This document shows, piece by piece, positions 25,236 to 37,870 of a DNA stretch of 64,000 nucleotides. How positions within the stretch are numbered: the first letter of the stretch is position 1; every line of letters starts with the position of its first letter. The stretch is from Stomorhina lunata (lineage: Eukaryota; Arthropoda; Insecta; Diptera; Rhiniidae): the NCBI GenBank assembly GCA_933228675.1, contig OW121741.1, forward strand, positions 16,501,071 to 16,565,070. The letters run 5' to 3'. Below the pieces are notes generated by a model. That model was not told the origin of the DNA. It was given only the letters and a program-made list of their open reading frames with translations, and searched no databases. A program made the translations under genes and the position numbers.

Positions 25236-26115
25236 TCTGTCCGTCTATCTATCTAGTGAAAGCACGATAACGCCCAAACGAAAGGAGCTAGGTTACTAAA
25301 ACTTGCCAAGGACATTATTCATTTCTGAAGAAATTTTGGTATTGAAATTGGTTCTAAATCGGTTTACATTTGATCATAGCTCCGGTATGAGCTCATCTAG
25401 TTTAGTCGTTTATTTGATAATAAATGATAAATTATGAGAGCTATGATGATTCAATTTGCTATGTAGAAGTTTTACGTAAGCAGCATATAAAATTTCTTCA
25501 AAATCGATTCATATTTAACCATAGCTCCTATACAAAACACTTACGGGAAGAGCCTAAACTCCACCTAAAATACACTTAAATACCAAAAAATGATAAACTG
25601 TAATAGCTGTGGTTACGTAGCACAAAGAAGTTTTATGTCAATACCAGCCAGCTTGTCACAATCGGCCACCATTTGACCATAGCTCTCATATAAAAAACTT
25701 ACAGAAACACAAATTTCCAAGAGGGGGGTTTCGGTCTGTCTTTCTTTCAAATGAAAGCGCGATAAAGCCTTAACTAAAAAAGCTAGATAGACAAAATTTT
25801 GAAAAAAACATTTTTGATATTTAAAAAAAGTTATGTATTCTGAATAAGTGAAATCGGTTTACATTTAGTTAGAGCTCCTATATAGCTCATCATCGGGATA
25901 TTAATGTGATTCCCGGTGATAAATTGAATACAATTGTAGTAGGTATGACGACTGGATTTAAAACAAAGAAGTTTTGTACAACTATTGGTCAGCATATTCA
26001 ATTTTATAGGAATTGGTCCATATTTGACCATAGCTTTCAACGAAAACCACTAAAATACAACATAACACTATATTTTGCATAAATAAGTTTTATGTTAATA
26101 CCAGCCGGTGTAGTA
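25236..26115 (-). repeat. Dispersed fly repeat with internal near-repeats
   Basis: It begins CTGTCCGTCTATCTATCTAG and contains several diverged internal copies of the phrase 'CATTTGACCATAGCTCC.TA', each about 150-200 bp apart (25370, 25530, 25670, 25865, 26020). The 25720-25960 part (CTGTCTTTCTTTC, AGCTCCTATATAG, TTCCCGGTGATAAATTGAAT) is the reverse complement of 42590-42770. Orientation is defined relative to that copy. There is no coding sequence, and the class is unknown. Confidence 0.7.
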
Positions 26116-27390
26116 TTAATATTGACTACAAAACTTTGACAACACAATATTTAAGATCAACAAGCTTTTAAGTTAAGTAAAATACGTTAATATTGCAAAA
26201 AAAATAATATGTTGCCAGGTTTATTTTTTATTTAATACACACGTAATAAATATGACTCTTGCACTGACACACTGGCAAAAGAACAAATCTTTAGCTTATA
26301 GTAGACGTCATCATATTAGTTTATATTAAACAAAAAAAGGCTTTAACTATGTCAGCGGAAGGTGAAAAATTAATTTACATCCTGCAAAATCACACCTACA
26401 TTACTACACATATGTATATGTGTTGGCTTAGATAAACTGTAGTGGAACTAGAACCATGTGTTACTATATCATCACTTTATGTTCAACTATGTAGTTCAAT
26501 TGCTCCTAATTTTGAGTTCAGTACTGGAATAAAAGAAATAGTAAGACAACTATTCTAGAATATTTCTGACGGCATTGTCTCGGTATATATTAACATACTT
26601 GTAAACAAACAAGTATATATGCATTATTCAGAGTAGCGTAAAAGGGGTAAATGTAATGAGTAATGTAATTTTGGGCCAAATTTTTTCTTTAAACCAAACT
26701 TTGGAAATGAAAAGGATTACAAAAATCAGTCTGTATTGAAATAGCTCATAAAATGTTAGAACAAATGGCAGCAAAATAAATCCACCAAACAACAGAACTT
26801 GCTAAAATATACTGCAGTCCAAGAAATTTATCCTTCCCGCCAAGGTTTATGCTATAACCTTGTAAAGTAGTTAAATTTGGGTAAGTAAATTTATCTAAAA
26901 AAAATTCTAAAAAAAATAAAACATACACAAACTCTTCATTATATTAGACTTAACAAATAGTAACATGAATGACTTTAGTAGTGCTCTTTGGCAGAGCTTA
27001 TCCCTTTTGACATAAACATGCAAAAAAAAATGCATATTTCAGAGCATGTTTTAGTCATAAAATCCAAAAAGTCAGTTATTATAATGTCCAAAAATATAAA
27101 AACACCAACACACCCACATTTGTTAAAAGGATAAAAAATTAGAAAAAAACTCTACAAGTACAAGTGAATATTATGTAAAAGCTAACAACATTACAACAAT
27201 TTGCATTATGTACTTAAGACCGGCTAAACATATACTCTCGCATACTTATGCATAATCTACAATAATGGAAATTTTGGTATGAAAAAAGAAAAATCGCATC
27301 AGTGTGAGTGTTAAGTCATTTCAATTTTTGAGTAGACATAATAAACATAAATAAAAGTAAGAACAGGGTGATCTTCTGAAAGAAGTACAT
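26116..27390. other. Non-repetitive intronic sequence
   Basis: No gene or element is recognisable. Short open frames (for example 26746-26928, minus) carry no domain. Confidence 0.45.
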
Positions 27391-28640
27391 ACATAGTCTA
27401 GTCATAGTCTAGTCATAGTCTAGTCATAGTCTAGTCATAGTCTAGTCATAGTCTAGTCATAGTCTAGTCATAGTCTAGTCATAGTCTAGTCATAGTCTAG
27501 TCATAGTCTAGTCATAGTCTAGTCATAGTCTAGTCATAGTCTAGTCATAGTCTAGTCATAGTCTAGTCATAGTCTAGTCATAGTCTAGTCATAGTCTAGT
27601 CATAGTCTAGTCATAGTCTAGTCATAGTCTAGTCATAGTCTAGTCATAGTCTAGTCATAGTCTAGTCATAGTCTAGTCATAGTCTAGTCATAGTCTAGTC
27701 ATAGTCTAGTCATAGTCTAGTCATAGTCTAGTCATAGTCTAGTCATAGTCTAGTCATAGTCTAGTCATAGTCTAGTCATAGTCTAGTCATAGTCTAGTCA
27801 TAGTCTAGTCATAGTCTAGTCATAGTCTAGTCATAGTCTAGTCATAGTCTAGTCATAGTCTAGTCATAGTCTAGTCATAGTCTAGTCATAGTCTAGTCAT
27901 AGTCTAGTCATAGTCTAGTCATAGTCTAGTCATAGTCTAGTCATAGTCTAGTCATAGTCTAGTCATAGTCTAGTCATAGTCTAGTCATAGTCTAGTCATA
28001 GTCTAGTCATAGTCTAGTCATAGTCTAGTCATAGTCTAGTCATAGTCTAGTCATAGTCTAGTCATAGTCTAGTCATAGTCTAGTCATAGTCTAGTCATAG
28101 TCTAGTCATAGTCTAGTCATAGTCTAGTCATAGTCTAGTCATAGTCTAGTCATAGTCTAGTCATAGTCTAGTCATAGTCTAGTCATAGTCTAGTCATAGT
28201 CTAGTCATAGTCTAGTCATAGTCTAGTCATAGTCTAGTCATAGTCTAGTCATAGTCTAGTCATAGTCTAGTCATAGTCTAGTCATAGTCTAGTCATAGTC
28301 TAGTCATAGTCTAGTCATAGTCTAGTCATAGTCTAGTCATAGTCTAGTCATAGTCTAGTCATAGTCTAGTCATAGTCTAGTCATAGTCTAGTCATAGTCT
28401 AGTCATAGTCTAGTCATAGTCTAGTCATAGTCTAGTCATAGTCTAGTCATAGTCTAGTCATAGTCTAGTCATAGTCTAGTCATAGTCTAGTCATAGTCTA
28501 GTCATAGTCTAGTCATAGTCTAGTCATAGTCTAGTCATAGTCTAGTCATAGTCTAGTCATAGTCTAGTCATAGTCTAGTCATAGTCTAGTCATAGTCGAG
28601 TGATAGTCTATTCATGGTCCAGTCATAGTCTAGTAAAAAC
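27391..28640 (+). repeat. 11-bp satellite array (TCATAGTCTAG)
   Basis: About 110 copies of TCATAGTCTAG with no variant that I could see between about 27400 and 28585. Only the last 50 bp are degenerate (GTCGAGTGATAG, CTATTCATGGTCCAG). The sharp left edge and extreme uniformity point to recent expansion. It shares TAGTCTA with the 12-bp satellite of this window but differs in length and sequence. Every frame contains TAG stops. Confidence 0.97.
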
Positions 28641-31230
28641 CATAGGTCAAATCTTAAATACTTAACCATTATTAGATATGAACTAAATGAGAATTATATT
28701 TTGATATTTCTGTTTGGTCATAGCATTCATTTGCTTTACACATTTTTTTTTGAGTACCCTTTTTGTTTGAGCCAATGTCTGTACTTCCAGTGGCCTTAGC
28801 CAGTAAAATGGGAAAGAATAGTTTTACATTTTATACAAGTGAAGCTGTCACTGTCAAAGTAACTGTCAACATGTCATTCAAAATGTAAATTAATAACACA
28901 CTCATACACTGCCAGCAGACATGTATACATTTATACTTTTTGTAAATAGGGAAAATGGTTCTCATAAACTTGAAAATGAGACATTTCATATGGGTTTATA
29001 TGTATATGTTTATATGTTTGTGTTTAACCATATGTTTGGGTCCTTAAAAATGTGTCCATAGTTCTTTTGAGTGTTCCTTTGCATTTTGATGTATTCACAT
29101 AAATTTATCACTTTTTGTTGCATAAATGCAGGTAGTAGCTACTTTTTCTGCCTTATAAAAAGAAAGTTAGCATAAAGGTCCTCAATTTCTGCCATTAAAT
29201 CTTCTTAATCGTATGCAAAGCCTTGCCAATGTCCTGGTTTTATGTAAATTGACTTACTTTTGCTTGCCTTCATGAAACTAACGATAGCAATTTATGTTTT
29301 AATCCTTGAAAATCCTGACTGTTTCGTTTCTAGATTTGAAAATCTCTAGTGTACTGATTTTGGTATTACCCAGGCAGCTTGAATGACATTTTGCTAATAC
29401 GACTAGGGATATCAAATCAATTGTTAAATATATCACAAAATTCAGATGATTTTGTCAGTTAAATTTGAAATTGATTGAGAGATTTTGCTTTAAAATTGAG
29501 GTAAATTGCGATAGAATTGAAGGTTGAGCCAATTGAAGGTTTTAACAATGATTAGGGTAATGATGAGGGATACAAATGTGGGACAGCTGTTTTGATATAG
29601 TAAATAATAGGGAAATACGATTAAGGTTTTTAAAAGAATTATTTTAATAGAATTACTCTACTTTAGCATATGAAAGCTCCTTAAAGCCATTATTTATTTT
29701 TAACTTCTTTTATTTTTCTTTAATACTACATACTTCAAATTTCAAGAAAACCCAATATGTATATAAAAATTCTTACCTTATTATATCTCTGGCAAAAACC
29801 ATATCTCCTTTCAAGTCCTAATTTATGCACTACACATGTCTTACAACCACTCATATAATTTTCTTAAACGGATGCCTGCAAGAGAGTAAATACATATGTG
29901 ATTGTCACTAATGTCGACAATACACACACAGATCCCCCCGCCCCACACACACACACATGTTTATCTGCAAATGTATGCAGTTGAAATTATATATTTTTGT
30001 AATTGATAGTGAACTTTCATAACTAGAACATGACTATAAGTACCAACTACACCCACGATATCTGTACAACAGCGTAAAAGTAATAGCATCTAACTACGAC
30101 TCATAACAACTATCTTTGCACATGGCGAAAGTGTTTTTATTTACAGATGCTTTGCACCATTAAAGTGAGAGGACGTGTAACACGAAGAAAATATGTTGTT
30201 TAGATGTTTAGAGGAGGGGGAATACCCGCAGTGATAAATGTATATATGAAATATGAAATGAAACCAAGGAAAAATTGCATTAAATATAGAGGCAGCGAGT
30301 AAATATGTAGTTGTTAATATATACTTAAACACATGGACCAAAATATAAATAAATAATATGAGGTTAGGCTTAAAATTACTTTTAAAAACTATGATTACAT
30401 TTTACTGTAAAACCGACAAAATTGAGACATAGTGGGTAATGATACGCTGAATTCAATGGTGTAAGGGGTTTTTTATTCGCGTAACTCGAAAAATGTTTAT
30501 TTTTTTCAGTTATGTTAAAAAACCGAAATTCAACAACAAAGTTATCTTTCAGAAACACTACTTATTTTTCTGTTGCGAGCAGTCGTTTTGGAAATACCTT
30601 TTTTTTGTTTGCAATTTTTTTTTTTTTTTTTTGATAAGTCACAAAAATTCATTTAAAATTCAATAATCCACTTATGCTGTTATTATTATTTAATTTCTCT
30701 TAAACTTCCGGACCTTTGTATACTTCAGCCTGCAATGGTGTTTTTGGGTCATACGTTAGAAGACTCAAACTTCAAAGTAACGACTACTCTAGGTTATAAA
30801 ATTGAGGGAAGGTACCCTTTGTCACTGGCCCGCCCCTATAAATCTTTAATTGATTTTAAGTCGGCTAATATCTACATAAGCTAAGCCGCCCAGGTCTCTA
30901 AAGAAATAACAGTCAAGATTTTGATTCCTATTGTACGACAGAGCAGTGCAAGCTTTGATATTTAATAGATTTCCCCTCCTTCTCGTAACCACATCGAGTC
31001 TTAACAGTGGCAGTAATTTCTGAGAATATTTCCCATCTAGACGAGCAATATCTGTCTGATATTAATATGTACTCGGGCGTCCTTTAAGCCTCTCTCGGCA
31101 AGTAGTGGCCAACGTAGTTTAGTTTTTCAAAAATTCGTTAAGTAGTTTTAACTCTTGCTTAATCTGCTTTATAGTCTCCTGATACGTCCCTGCAGCCTGG
31201 ACTCACATAAGATGTAACGTGAAAAACTAA
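28641..31230. other. Intronic sequence; possible decayed element at 30690-31230
   Basis: 28641-30690 shows nothing beyond a CA-rich stretch with a C run (29920-29960) and a long T run (30617-30632). 30690-31230 is clearly less AT-rich (for example CACTGGCCCGCCCC, GCCGCCCAGGTCTC) and abruptly different from its flanks. It may be a decayed transposable element, but I see no intact frame or motif to classify it. Confidence 0.45.
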
Positions 31231-31234
31231 ACTT

Positions 31235-31740
31235 TTTTAAACAGCTGAGTCATCTCAAAATACTGAGTCATATCGAACTTTCTGAGTCATATTGAAATTC
31301 TGAGTCATCCTAAAATTGTGAGCCATTTTTAAATGTAGAGTCACTTCATACTGCCACATCATCCCAAACTGCTGAGTCATCTCAAAACTGCTGAATCATC
31401 TTAAAATACTAAGTTATTTCGAAATATGAAATCACTTCTGATTTATGTCAAATAGCTGAGTCATCTCAAAACTGCTAAGTCATCTTCCAAATTCTCAGTT
31501 ATCCCAAACATTTTAGTCATCTCAAAATGCTGAGTCATTTTGAAATGTAGAGTCACTTCTTACTCCTGATTCATCCTAAGTTCCTTGAGTCCTGAGTCAT
31601 CTTAAAATGTTGAGTCATTTCGAAATGTAAAGTCACTTCATACAGCTGATTCACCCCAAACTGCTGATTCATCTCAAAATTCTGAGTCATCTTAAAATGC
31701 TGAGTCATCGCGAACTGTTGAGTCATCAAGAACTGGTGAG
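31235..31740 (+). repeat. Degenerate 18-20-bp array carrying TGAGTCA motifs
   Basis: Units read approximately CTGAGTCATCTCAAAA(C/T)TG with many variants (TTCGAAATG, AGAGTCACTTC, CTGATTCATC). I count twelve exact TGAGTCA sites, the AP-1 (Jun/Fos) consensus, in about 490 bp, plus one-base variants. A larger block (GTAGAGTCACTTC...TACTGC/TACAGC) recurs, suggesting higher-order duplication. The minus strand stays open at 31571-31831 only because of the repeat. Confidence 0.85.
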
Positions 31741-33129
31741 TTGTCTCATTGATAGAAATTCTATCGCAATGTGCTGATTCGGCTCCAGAAATACCGTTCA
31801 GAGTAAGGTTACTTGGTAAGAAGTTGTTCAATCATTCATATGAAAAGACCGCAATCATTTATCTATTGGGTGCCTTAGACGCATCCTCTGAATTTTCTGG
31901 CCCTTGACAATTTTGATTTAAGGTGTAAAGTTACGCACCGATCAAGAGGTATTACAAATAAGTTTTCGCAATCTGAAGAATGGTTAGGTGGAAATAAACT
32001 AAGAAAGCCAGCTACTGATATAAATCACCAAGCTTTAGAATAGAATTCCCAAGATTTCAGAAGGTCAAACTGAGATAGAGTTGCGAGACTTCGGAGTATC
32101 ATGAAACGATATAAATGTGATCACTATCGATAAATATGTTCCGCATGGAATAAAAATACTTAATATAATTCCAATCAGGTCAGGTGTTCTTAATTTGGAT
32201 CTATCTTCAATCACAATCTTCACTCAAATTAGATAGATATTAAGTTATAAGCTAATGTGAACTTTTAATGAATCCTATGAAGTCATGCACAGCTGTCTCA
32301 GTAAATTTTGACCGCCTATTTTTTCATCTTCTGGACAATATTATTAATAAGGTAACATTTGATGGTTTATCCAATGTCTTTAGATGAATGTTAGATAGGG
32401 TGATAGGTATAAAATATTTCGGTCCCATATAAGTAGGTTTACTATTATTGGGAATAAAGAAAATTTTCGTCTCCATCTATATAGTAGCTATATACATATG
32501 TGATGTCTATGCTGCAGATATCCCCCACCATCATAGAGTGCATTGCATTTTCTATTTCTGCTACGGACTTCATCATTATCTACTTTTTAAATCCTTTTCT
32601 TTCCAACCCTCTTATATAAACGCATAAAAAATGTTTTATCTTTTACTAAATATGCTAAATATCTAAGAAGCTTTATACTAATACATATACATAAGCCTGT
32701 ATGTTTCTTGCTAATATGAGTAATTTGGATTTTCTAAGCGTATTATACTTGGATGTGTCCTCTGAAGAGAAGATCTACCCACTTCACTTGATGTTGATGA
32801 TGAAAATTGTCAACGCTTAAAAGTGTTGGTAAAGAGCAAACAATTTTGCATATAACAAAGACCTACATATCGTATATCCCATAGCAGACCCAGCAAAACT
32901 TTTCACTACCAAATAATGAGTTAAACAGCTAAACTATTGAACACGAACTACTTACTCATTCACTGTTTAAGTCATTACATTAACATGGAGATGTCATTGG
33001 AGGCAAGTACTTAACAATTGCAGAAAAGTAATGACTTGGGTAAGCAATTGGAAAACAACAACAAAAACATTTTGTTGTTGTTCTAGTTTTGTTTAAAAAA
33101 TATATTTTTAAACGAAATACAACTTTTTT
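31741..33129. other. Intronic sequence, partly SINE body
   Basis: 31741-32300 is moderately GC-richer and may continue the decayed material flanking the TGAGTCA array. 32880-33129 (GCAAAACTTTTCACTACC ... GTCATTGGAGGCAAGTACTT ... ACAACAACAAAAACATTTTG) is probably the body and tail of the minus-strand SINE whose head lies at 33130-33207. Confidence 0.4.
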
Positions 33130-33207
33130 TTATGATGGTGGCTCGAACCCAGACCCCTACGACTGCTAGGCGGAGACCCTTCCACTGAGCTACTTCATAT
33201 GTTGAAA
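33130..33207 (-). mobile_element. tRNA-derived SINE head
   Basis: On the minus strand the segment reads TAGCTCAGTGG, an exact A-box match, then about 35 nt later GGGTTCGAGCCACC, a close B-box match, the promoter pair of RNA polymerase III tRNA genes. The acceptor ends pair only partly (TATGA with TCATA) and the T stem is imperfect, so it is not a functional tRNA. The likely SINE body extends toward 32880. No target-site duplication was confirmed. Confidence 0.65.
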
Positions 33208-33983
33208 ACTTAGCAGCTTATAATTAATATATACAATTTATTTATTTTTAGATCTAAAATCATGTGACAACAACTTTGTTTTTCCCTGCTTTTTTGCTTT
33301 GTTGTAATTTTTGGAAAAATATTTCTATACGATTTTTGTAAATAAAGAAGTTTTTTTTTAATTATTTTAAAACTTAAATCTTCCTTTTTGTATAAGTTTT
33401 TATATAACTTAAATGGCCTACAGTTACAACCTGTTAAGTCAAAGTCCGAGCATATTTTAAAATTCCATGGACATCGATCTTGTGCGAATATTCTCCAATT
33501 TTATAGGCCTAGCTTTGAATAATTTTCATCTACTTGGTCTTTCCATCAAATTTTCGGACGTCCTCTTCAACATTAAGTTGTGTGACATTTTTATTATATT
33601 TTTATCATTTTCATAGTAATTTTTTTTCCAAGAGAGGGTTACTAGCCCGTCGACCTAACCCATTTTTATTGATCTTATAGGACAACTCTCGGTACATGTT
33701 AGCTTACTACATTAAGGGGTGTTAAACTAGTTCCCCGGGTCATACCACAAGGAGGTCACTGCCCACAGTTGAGATAAAGGATGACACAGATAAGTTAAAA
33801 CAAATCAGAACAGTGTTTGGTATCCAACATAACTTAGATAATCAAAATTGACTCATGGTGGTATTTTTTCATTACCATGACTTTGTTTTCCAAAATTTGT
33901 TTCAAAGAAGGTAATATTTAAGTTCTTAAAATTTAAAAATCATTTAAAAAGATTCTTTTAATAAAAAAAAAAAATTTAAAAAA
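33208..33983. other. Non-coding intronic sequence
   Basis: AT-rich; no gene is visible. GGTCATACCACAAGGAGGTCACTGCCC near 33737 is less AT-rich but unclassified. Confidence 0.4.
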
Positions 33984-34030
33984 TTGTTGGTCTTGGTGGG
34001 ATTTGAAACGGGGCCATTCAGTTCAAATTG
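33984..34030 (-). mobile_element. Decayed SINE head (B-box remnant)
   Basis: On the minus strand GTTTCAAATCCCACCA resembles a B box (GGTTCGAATCCCACCA-like) with two changes, preceded by CTGAATGGCCCC. Sequence on both sides (up to about 34190) may be further SINE body. A plus-strand open frame across it has no domain. Confidence 0.35.
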
Positions 34031-34999
34031 CCATCTTAATTACAATAATTACTTCTGTAATAACTTATTAGTTATTCGGAGGGTATGTTGTAGTCATTAC
34101 AAGGTAACCTGTTATCAGACCACTTGTCATTATCAAAGTTTTGCTGGGAGAGGGTCTCATTATTCTATTTCAAAACCAAAAAATACTCAAAATTTAGTAT
34201 AAAAATAGCACGGATTATTGTAAAATATATAAATCATATATAGTAAGAGTGGGGATATAATGCCATTAGTCTTGTGATATTAGTTCTAGCCAATCCATGT
34301 TAATCAGATATCAATCCTTTTGATTTCAATCTTCGAAACTTCTTTAAGACATTCTTTCCAAGAAGTTAAAAAAAGTATATGCCTACTTGGCATATAATTG
34401 TAATTTTCATTGGCATGTACTACATTTATACATATGTATCTCTTGAGTTACATACATTCACAAATCCATATGCATGAAATCTTTCTTATCAAAATCCTTC
34501 TACCACCTTTAGCAAGTGCGACTATGTCTTTGATTGCGTTTTAAAATATTTCTGTAATATAATGCGCTAAACATTAAACATTACATTTTTGTTTTTTTTT
34601 TTTGCATCTTTGCTTGCTTTTTGAGTGCCATACCCTGGTGGGTTAGAGCTTGTTAAATACTTGAAAATTATACATGTTTTTTAGGCTCTTACACTTGTAC
34701 GCCTTTTTCTGAGGCCTAAGTTTCATGAGAAAAAGTTTTATTATCCTCGGAGAAGGATGTTTTATTATATATACATACATACATACATACATACATATGT
34801 ATATTATGTGCAATTTAAAAGCAAACGGAACCTTCACAACACAAGTACTCGAGTAAAGGATTTAATATTAAATATTTTTTAGGATTGTGGAGCTTGTCGG
34901 CGCGAGGATTTTTTCTTGTTGCGTTATTTCATGATAGCTTTTTAAGGGGCATTAAGGAAGGGAAGAAAGTTTAGAAAGCGAGGGTTGATGAATGTTTAA
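34031..34999. other. Intronic sequence with (CATA)n microsatellite
   Basis: A short microsatellite of about seven CATA units lies at 34768-34797. Nothing else is recognisable. Confidence 0.55.
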
Positions 35000-36090
35000 A
35001 CATTTGATATTAACGATTGGACAATTGGACTACCTAAAGCCCTATAATTAGGCAATTAAACTGTCCAAAGATTTAAGATTGCTCAATTATACCACTTTAA
35101 ATAGCAATAATTAAACAATTAAGCTATTTGGAACCCAAAAATTGAATAATTAGACTTATAAATGATTAGAAATTAAGGAATTACATTGGGTTAATGGAAT
35201 GAAATCAAGTCCCTAGCCAATGACCGTTCCCAATGGAGAGATTTTGTAAATGCCCTATGTTCATCATGGTGAATTTTTATATAAAAATAAATAGCTTGCA
35301 ATTTTACTTTTATATAAATAACATATATATATTGGGTTAATGACAATAATTGACTAATAAGGGTATTTGAAAAGCAATGTTTGAATAATTAGACCACTAA
35401 AATATCCGAAATAGAGCAATTAGACTATTCAAATGGCAATTATATAAACAAATAGGCTATTTTATTAACAATGATTGAATAATTTTACTATTCAAATATC
35501 AGCAATTAATCAATTAGACTATGAAAATGACAATTTTATAAAAAATTAAGCTATTTTAAGACCAACGATTGAGCAATTAGACTATTTAAATATCAGTAAT
35601 TGTACAATTAGACTACGAAAAAAGATATTTTATAAAAAAATAAGCTATTTGAAGACATATGATTGAACAATTAGACTATTATAATATTAGAAATTGATCA
35701 GTTTTGCCGTGCAAGTCACGCTAATTAAAAAATAAAGCTATTTAAAGACCAATCATTGAATAATTCGACTATTTAAATATCATCAATTAAGCAACTAGAC
35801 TATGCAAATGGCAATAATATAAACAAATTCCATTTGAAGACCAGTGATTGATTAATAACACTATTTAAATATCAGCAATTAATCAATTCGATTGTGCAAT
35901 TAGCAATAATTAAAAAATTAAGCTATTTGAAGACCAATAATTGAGTAATTAGGCTACCTATATATCAGCAATTGATCAATTCGACGGTTCAAATGGCATT
36001 AATTAAAAACTTAGGTAATTTTAAAACCACTGATTGAATAATTGGTCTATTTAAATATCAGCAATTGATCAATTTGACTGTGCATATGTA
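35000..36090. repeat. Degenerate tandem repeat of about 100-110 bp
   Basis: Phrases ATTAGACTATTTAAATATCAG, CAATTGATCAATT, GGCAATAATTAAA and AAGCTATTTGAAGACCAATGA recur in that order several times, with many substitutions. The unit seems to be a composite of short TTGA/AATTA motifs. The last copies run directly into the next array through the shared phrase 'AAAGACC.A.GATTG'. Confidence 0.75.
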
Positions 36091-37870
36091 CTATTCCATA
36101 TAAAGACCTAAGATTGGACATTTCTTCTATATAAAGACCTACGATTTGACATTTATTCCATATAAAGACCTAAGATTGGATATTTCTTCTATATAAAGAC
36201 CTACGATTGGATATTTCTTCTATATAAAGACCTACGATTGGACATTTCTTCCATATAAAGACCTAAGATTGGATATTTCTTCTATATAAAGATCTACGAT
36301 TGGATATTTCTTCTATATAAAGGCCTACGATTGGACATTTCTTCTATATAAAGACCTACGATTGGACATTTCTTTTATATAAAGACCTACGATTGGACAT
36401 TTCTTCTATATAAAGACCTACGATTGGACATTTCTTTTATATAAAGACCTACGATTGGACATTTCTTCCATATAAAGACCCACGATTGGACATTTATTCT
36501 ATATAAAGACCTACGATTGGACATTTCTTCTATATAAAGACCTACGATTGGACATTTCTTCTATATAAAGACCTACGATTGGACATTTCTTCTATACAAA
36601 GACCTACGATTGGACATTTCTTCTATATAAAGACCTACGATTGGACATTTCTTCTATATAAACCCTACGATTGGACATTTCTTCTATATAAAGACCTACG
36701 ATTGGACACTTCTTCTATATAAAGGCCTACGATTGGACATTTCTTCTATATAAAGACCTACGATTGGACATTTTTTCTATATAAAGACCTACGATTGGAC
36801 ATTTCTTCTATATAAAGACCTACGATTGGACATTTCTTCTATACAAAGACCTACGATTGGAGATTTCTTCTATATAAAGACCTACGATTGGACATTTCTT
36901 CTATATAAACCCTACGATTGGACAATTCTTCTATATAAAGACCTACGATTGGACACTTCTTCTATATAAAGACCTACGATTGGACATTTCTTCTATACAA
37001 AGACCTACGATTGGAGATTTCTTCTATATAAAGACCTACGATTGGACATTTCTTCTATATAAACCCTACGATTGGACAATTCTTCTATATAAAGACCTAC
37101 GATTGGACACTTCTTCTATATAAAGACCTACGATTGGACATTTCTTCTATATAAAGACCTAAGATTGGACATTTTTTCTATATAAAGACCTACGATTGGA
37201 CATTTCTTCTATATAAAGACCTACGATTGGACATTTCTTCTATACAAAGACCTACGATTGGAGATTTCTTCTATATAAAGACCTACGATTGGACATTTCT
37301 TCTATACAAAGACCTACGATTGGAGATTTCTTCTATATAAAGACCTACGATCGGACATTTATTCTATATAAAGACCGACGATTGGACATTTCTTCTATAC
37401 AAAGACCTACGATTGGACATTTATTCTATATAAAGACCGACGATTGGACATTTCTTCTATATAAAGACCTTTGATTGGACTTTTCTTCTATATAGAGGCA
37501 TACGATTGGAAATTTCTTTCATATAAAGACCTACGATTGGACTTTTCTTCTATATAGAGGCATACGATTGGACATTTCTTCTATATAAAGACCTATGATT
37601 GGACATTTCTTCTATATAAAGACCTACGATTGGACATTTCTTCTATATAAAGACCTACGTGTATACATTTCTTCTATATAAAGATTATTTGACATTTCTT
37701 CTATATAGACCTACGATTGGATGTTTCTTCCAAATAAAAACCTACGATTGGATGTTTCTTCCATATAAAAACCTACGATTGGACGTTTCTTCTATATAAA
37801 GACCTGCGATTATATATTTATTCCAAATAAGAACCAACGATTGTACATTTCTTCTAAATAATAAATTGAC
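36091..37870 (+). repeat. 31-bp satellite array (CCTACGATTGGACATTT)
   Basis: About 57 units of 31 bp: TTCTTCTATATAAAGA followed by CCTACGATTGGACAT. Distinct variants mark higher-order blocks: TATAAACCCTACG followed by GGACAATTC and then GGACACTTC appears near 36900 and again near 37060, with a related block near 36660; TACAAAGACC followed by GGAGATTTC recurs at 36845, 37000 and 37250. The edges (before 36300, after 37480) are degenerate. Confidence 0.95.

Noticed and set aside
30690..31230. Decayed retrotransposon coding region
   Set aside because: Base composition differs from the flanks, but both strands are full of stops and I could not recognise any retroelement motif, so it is only noted as unclassified.
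36091..37870. Possible CRISPR-like array of about 31-bp repeats
   Set aside because: Units are contiguous with no unique spacers, the DNA is eukaryotic, and there are no cas genes.
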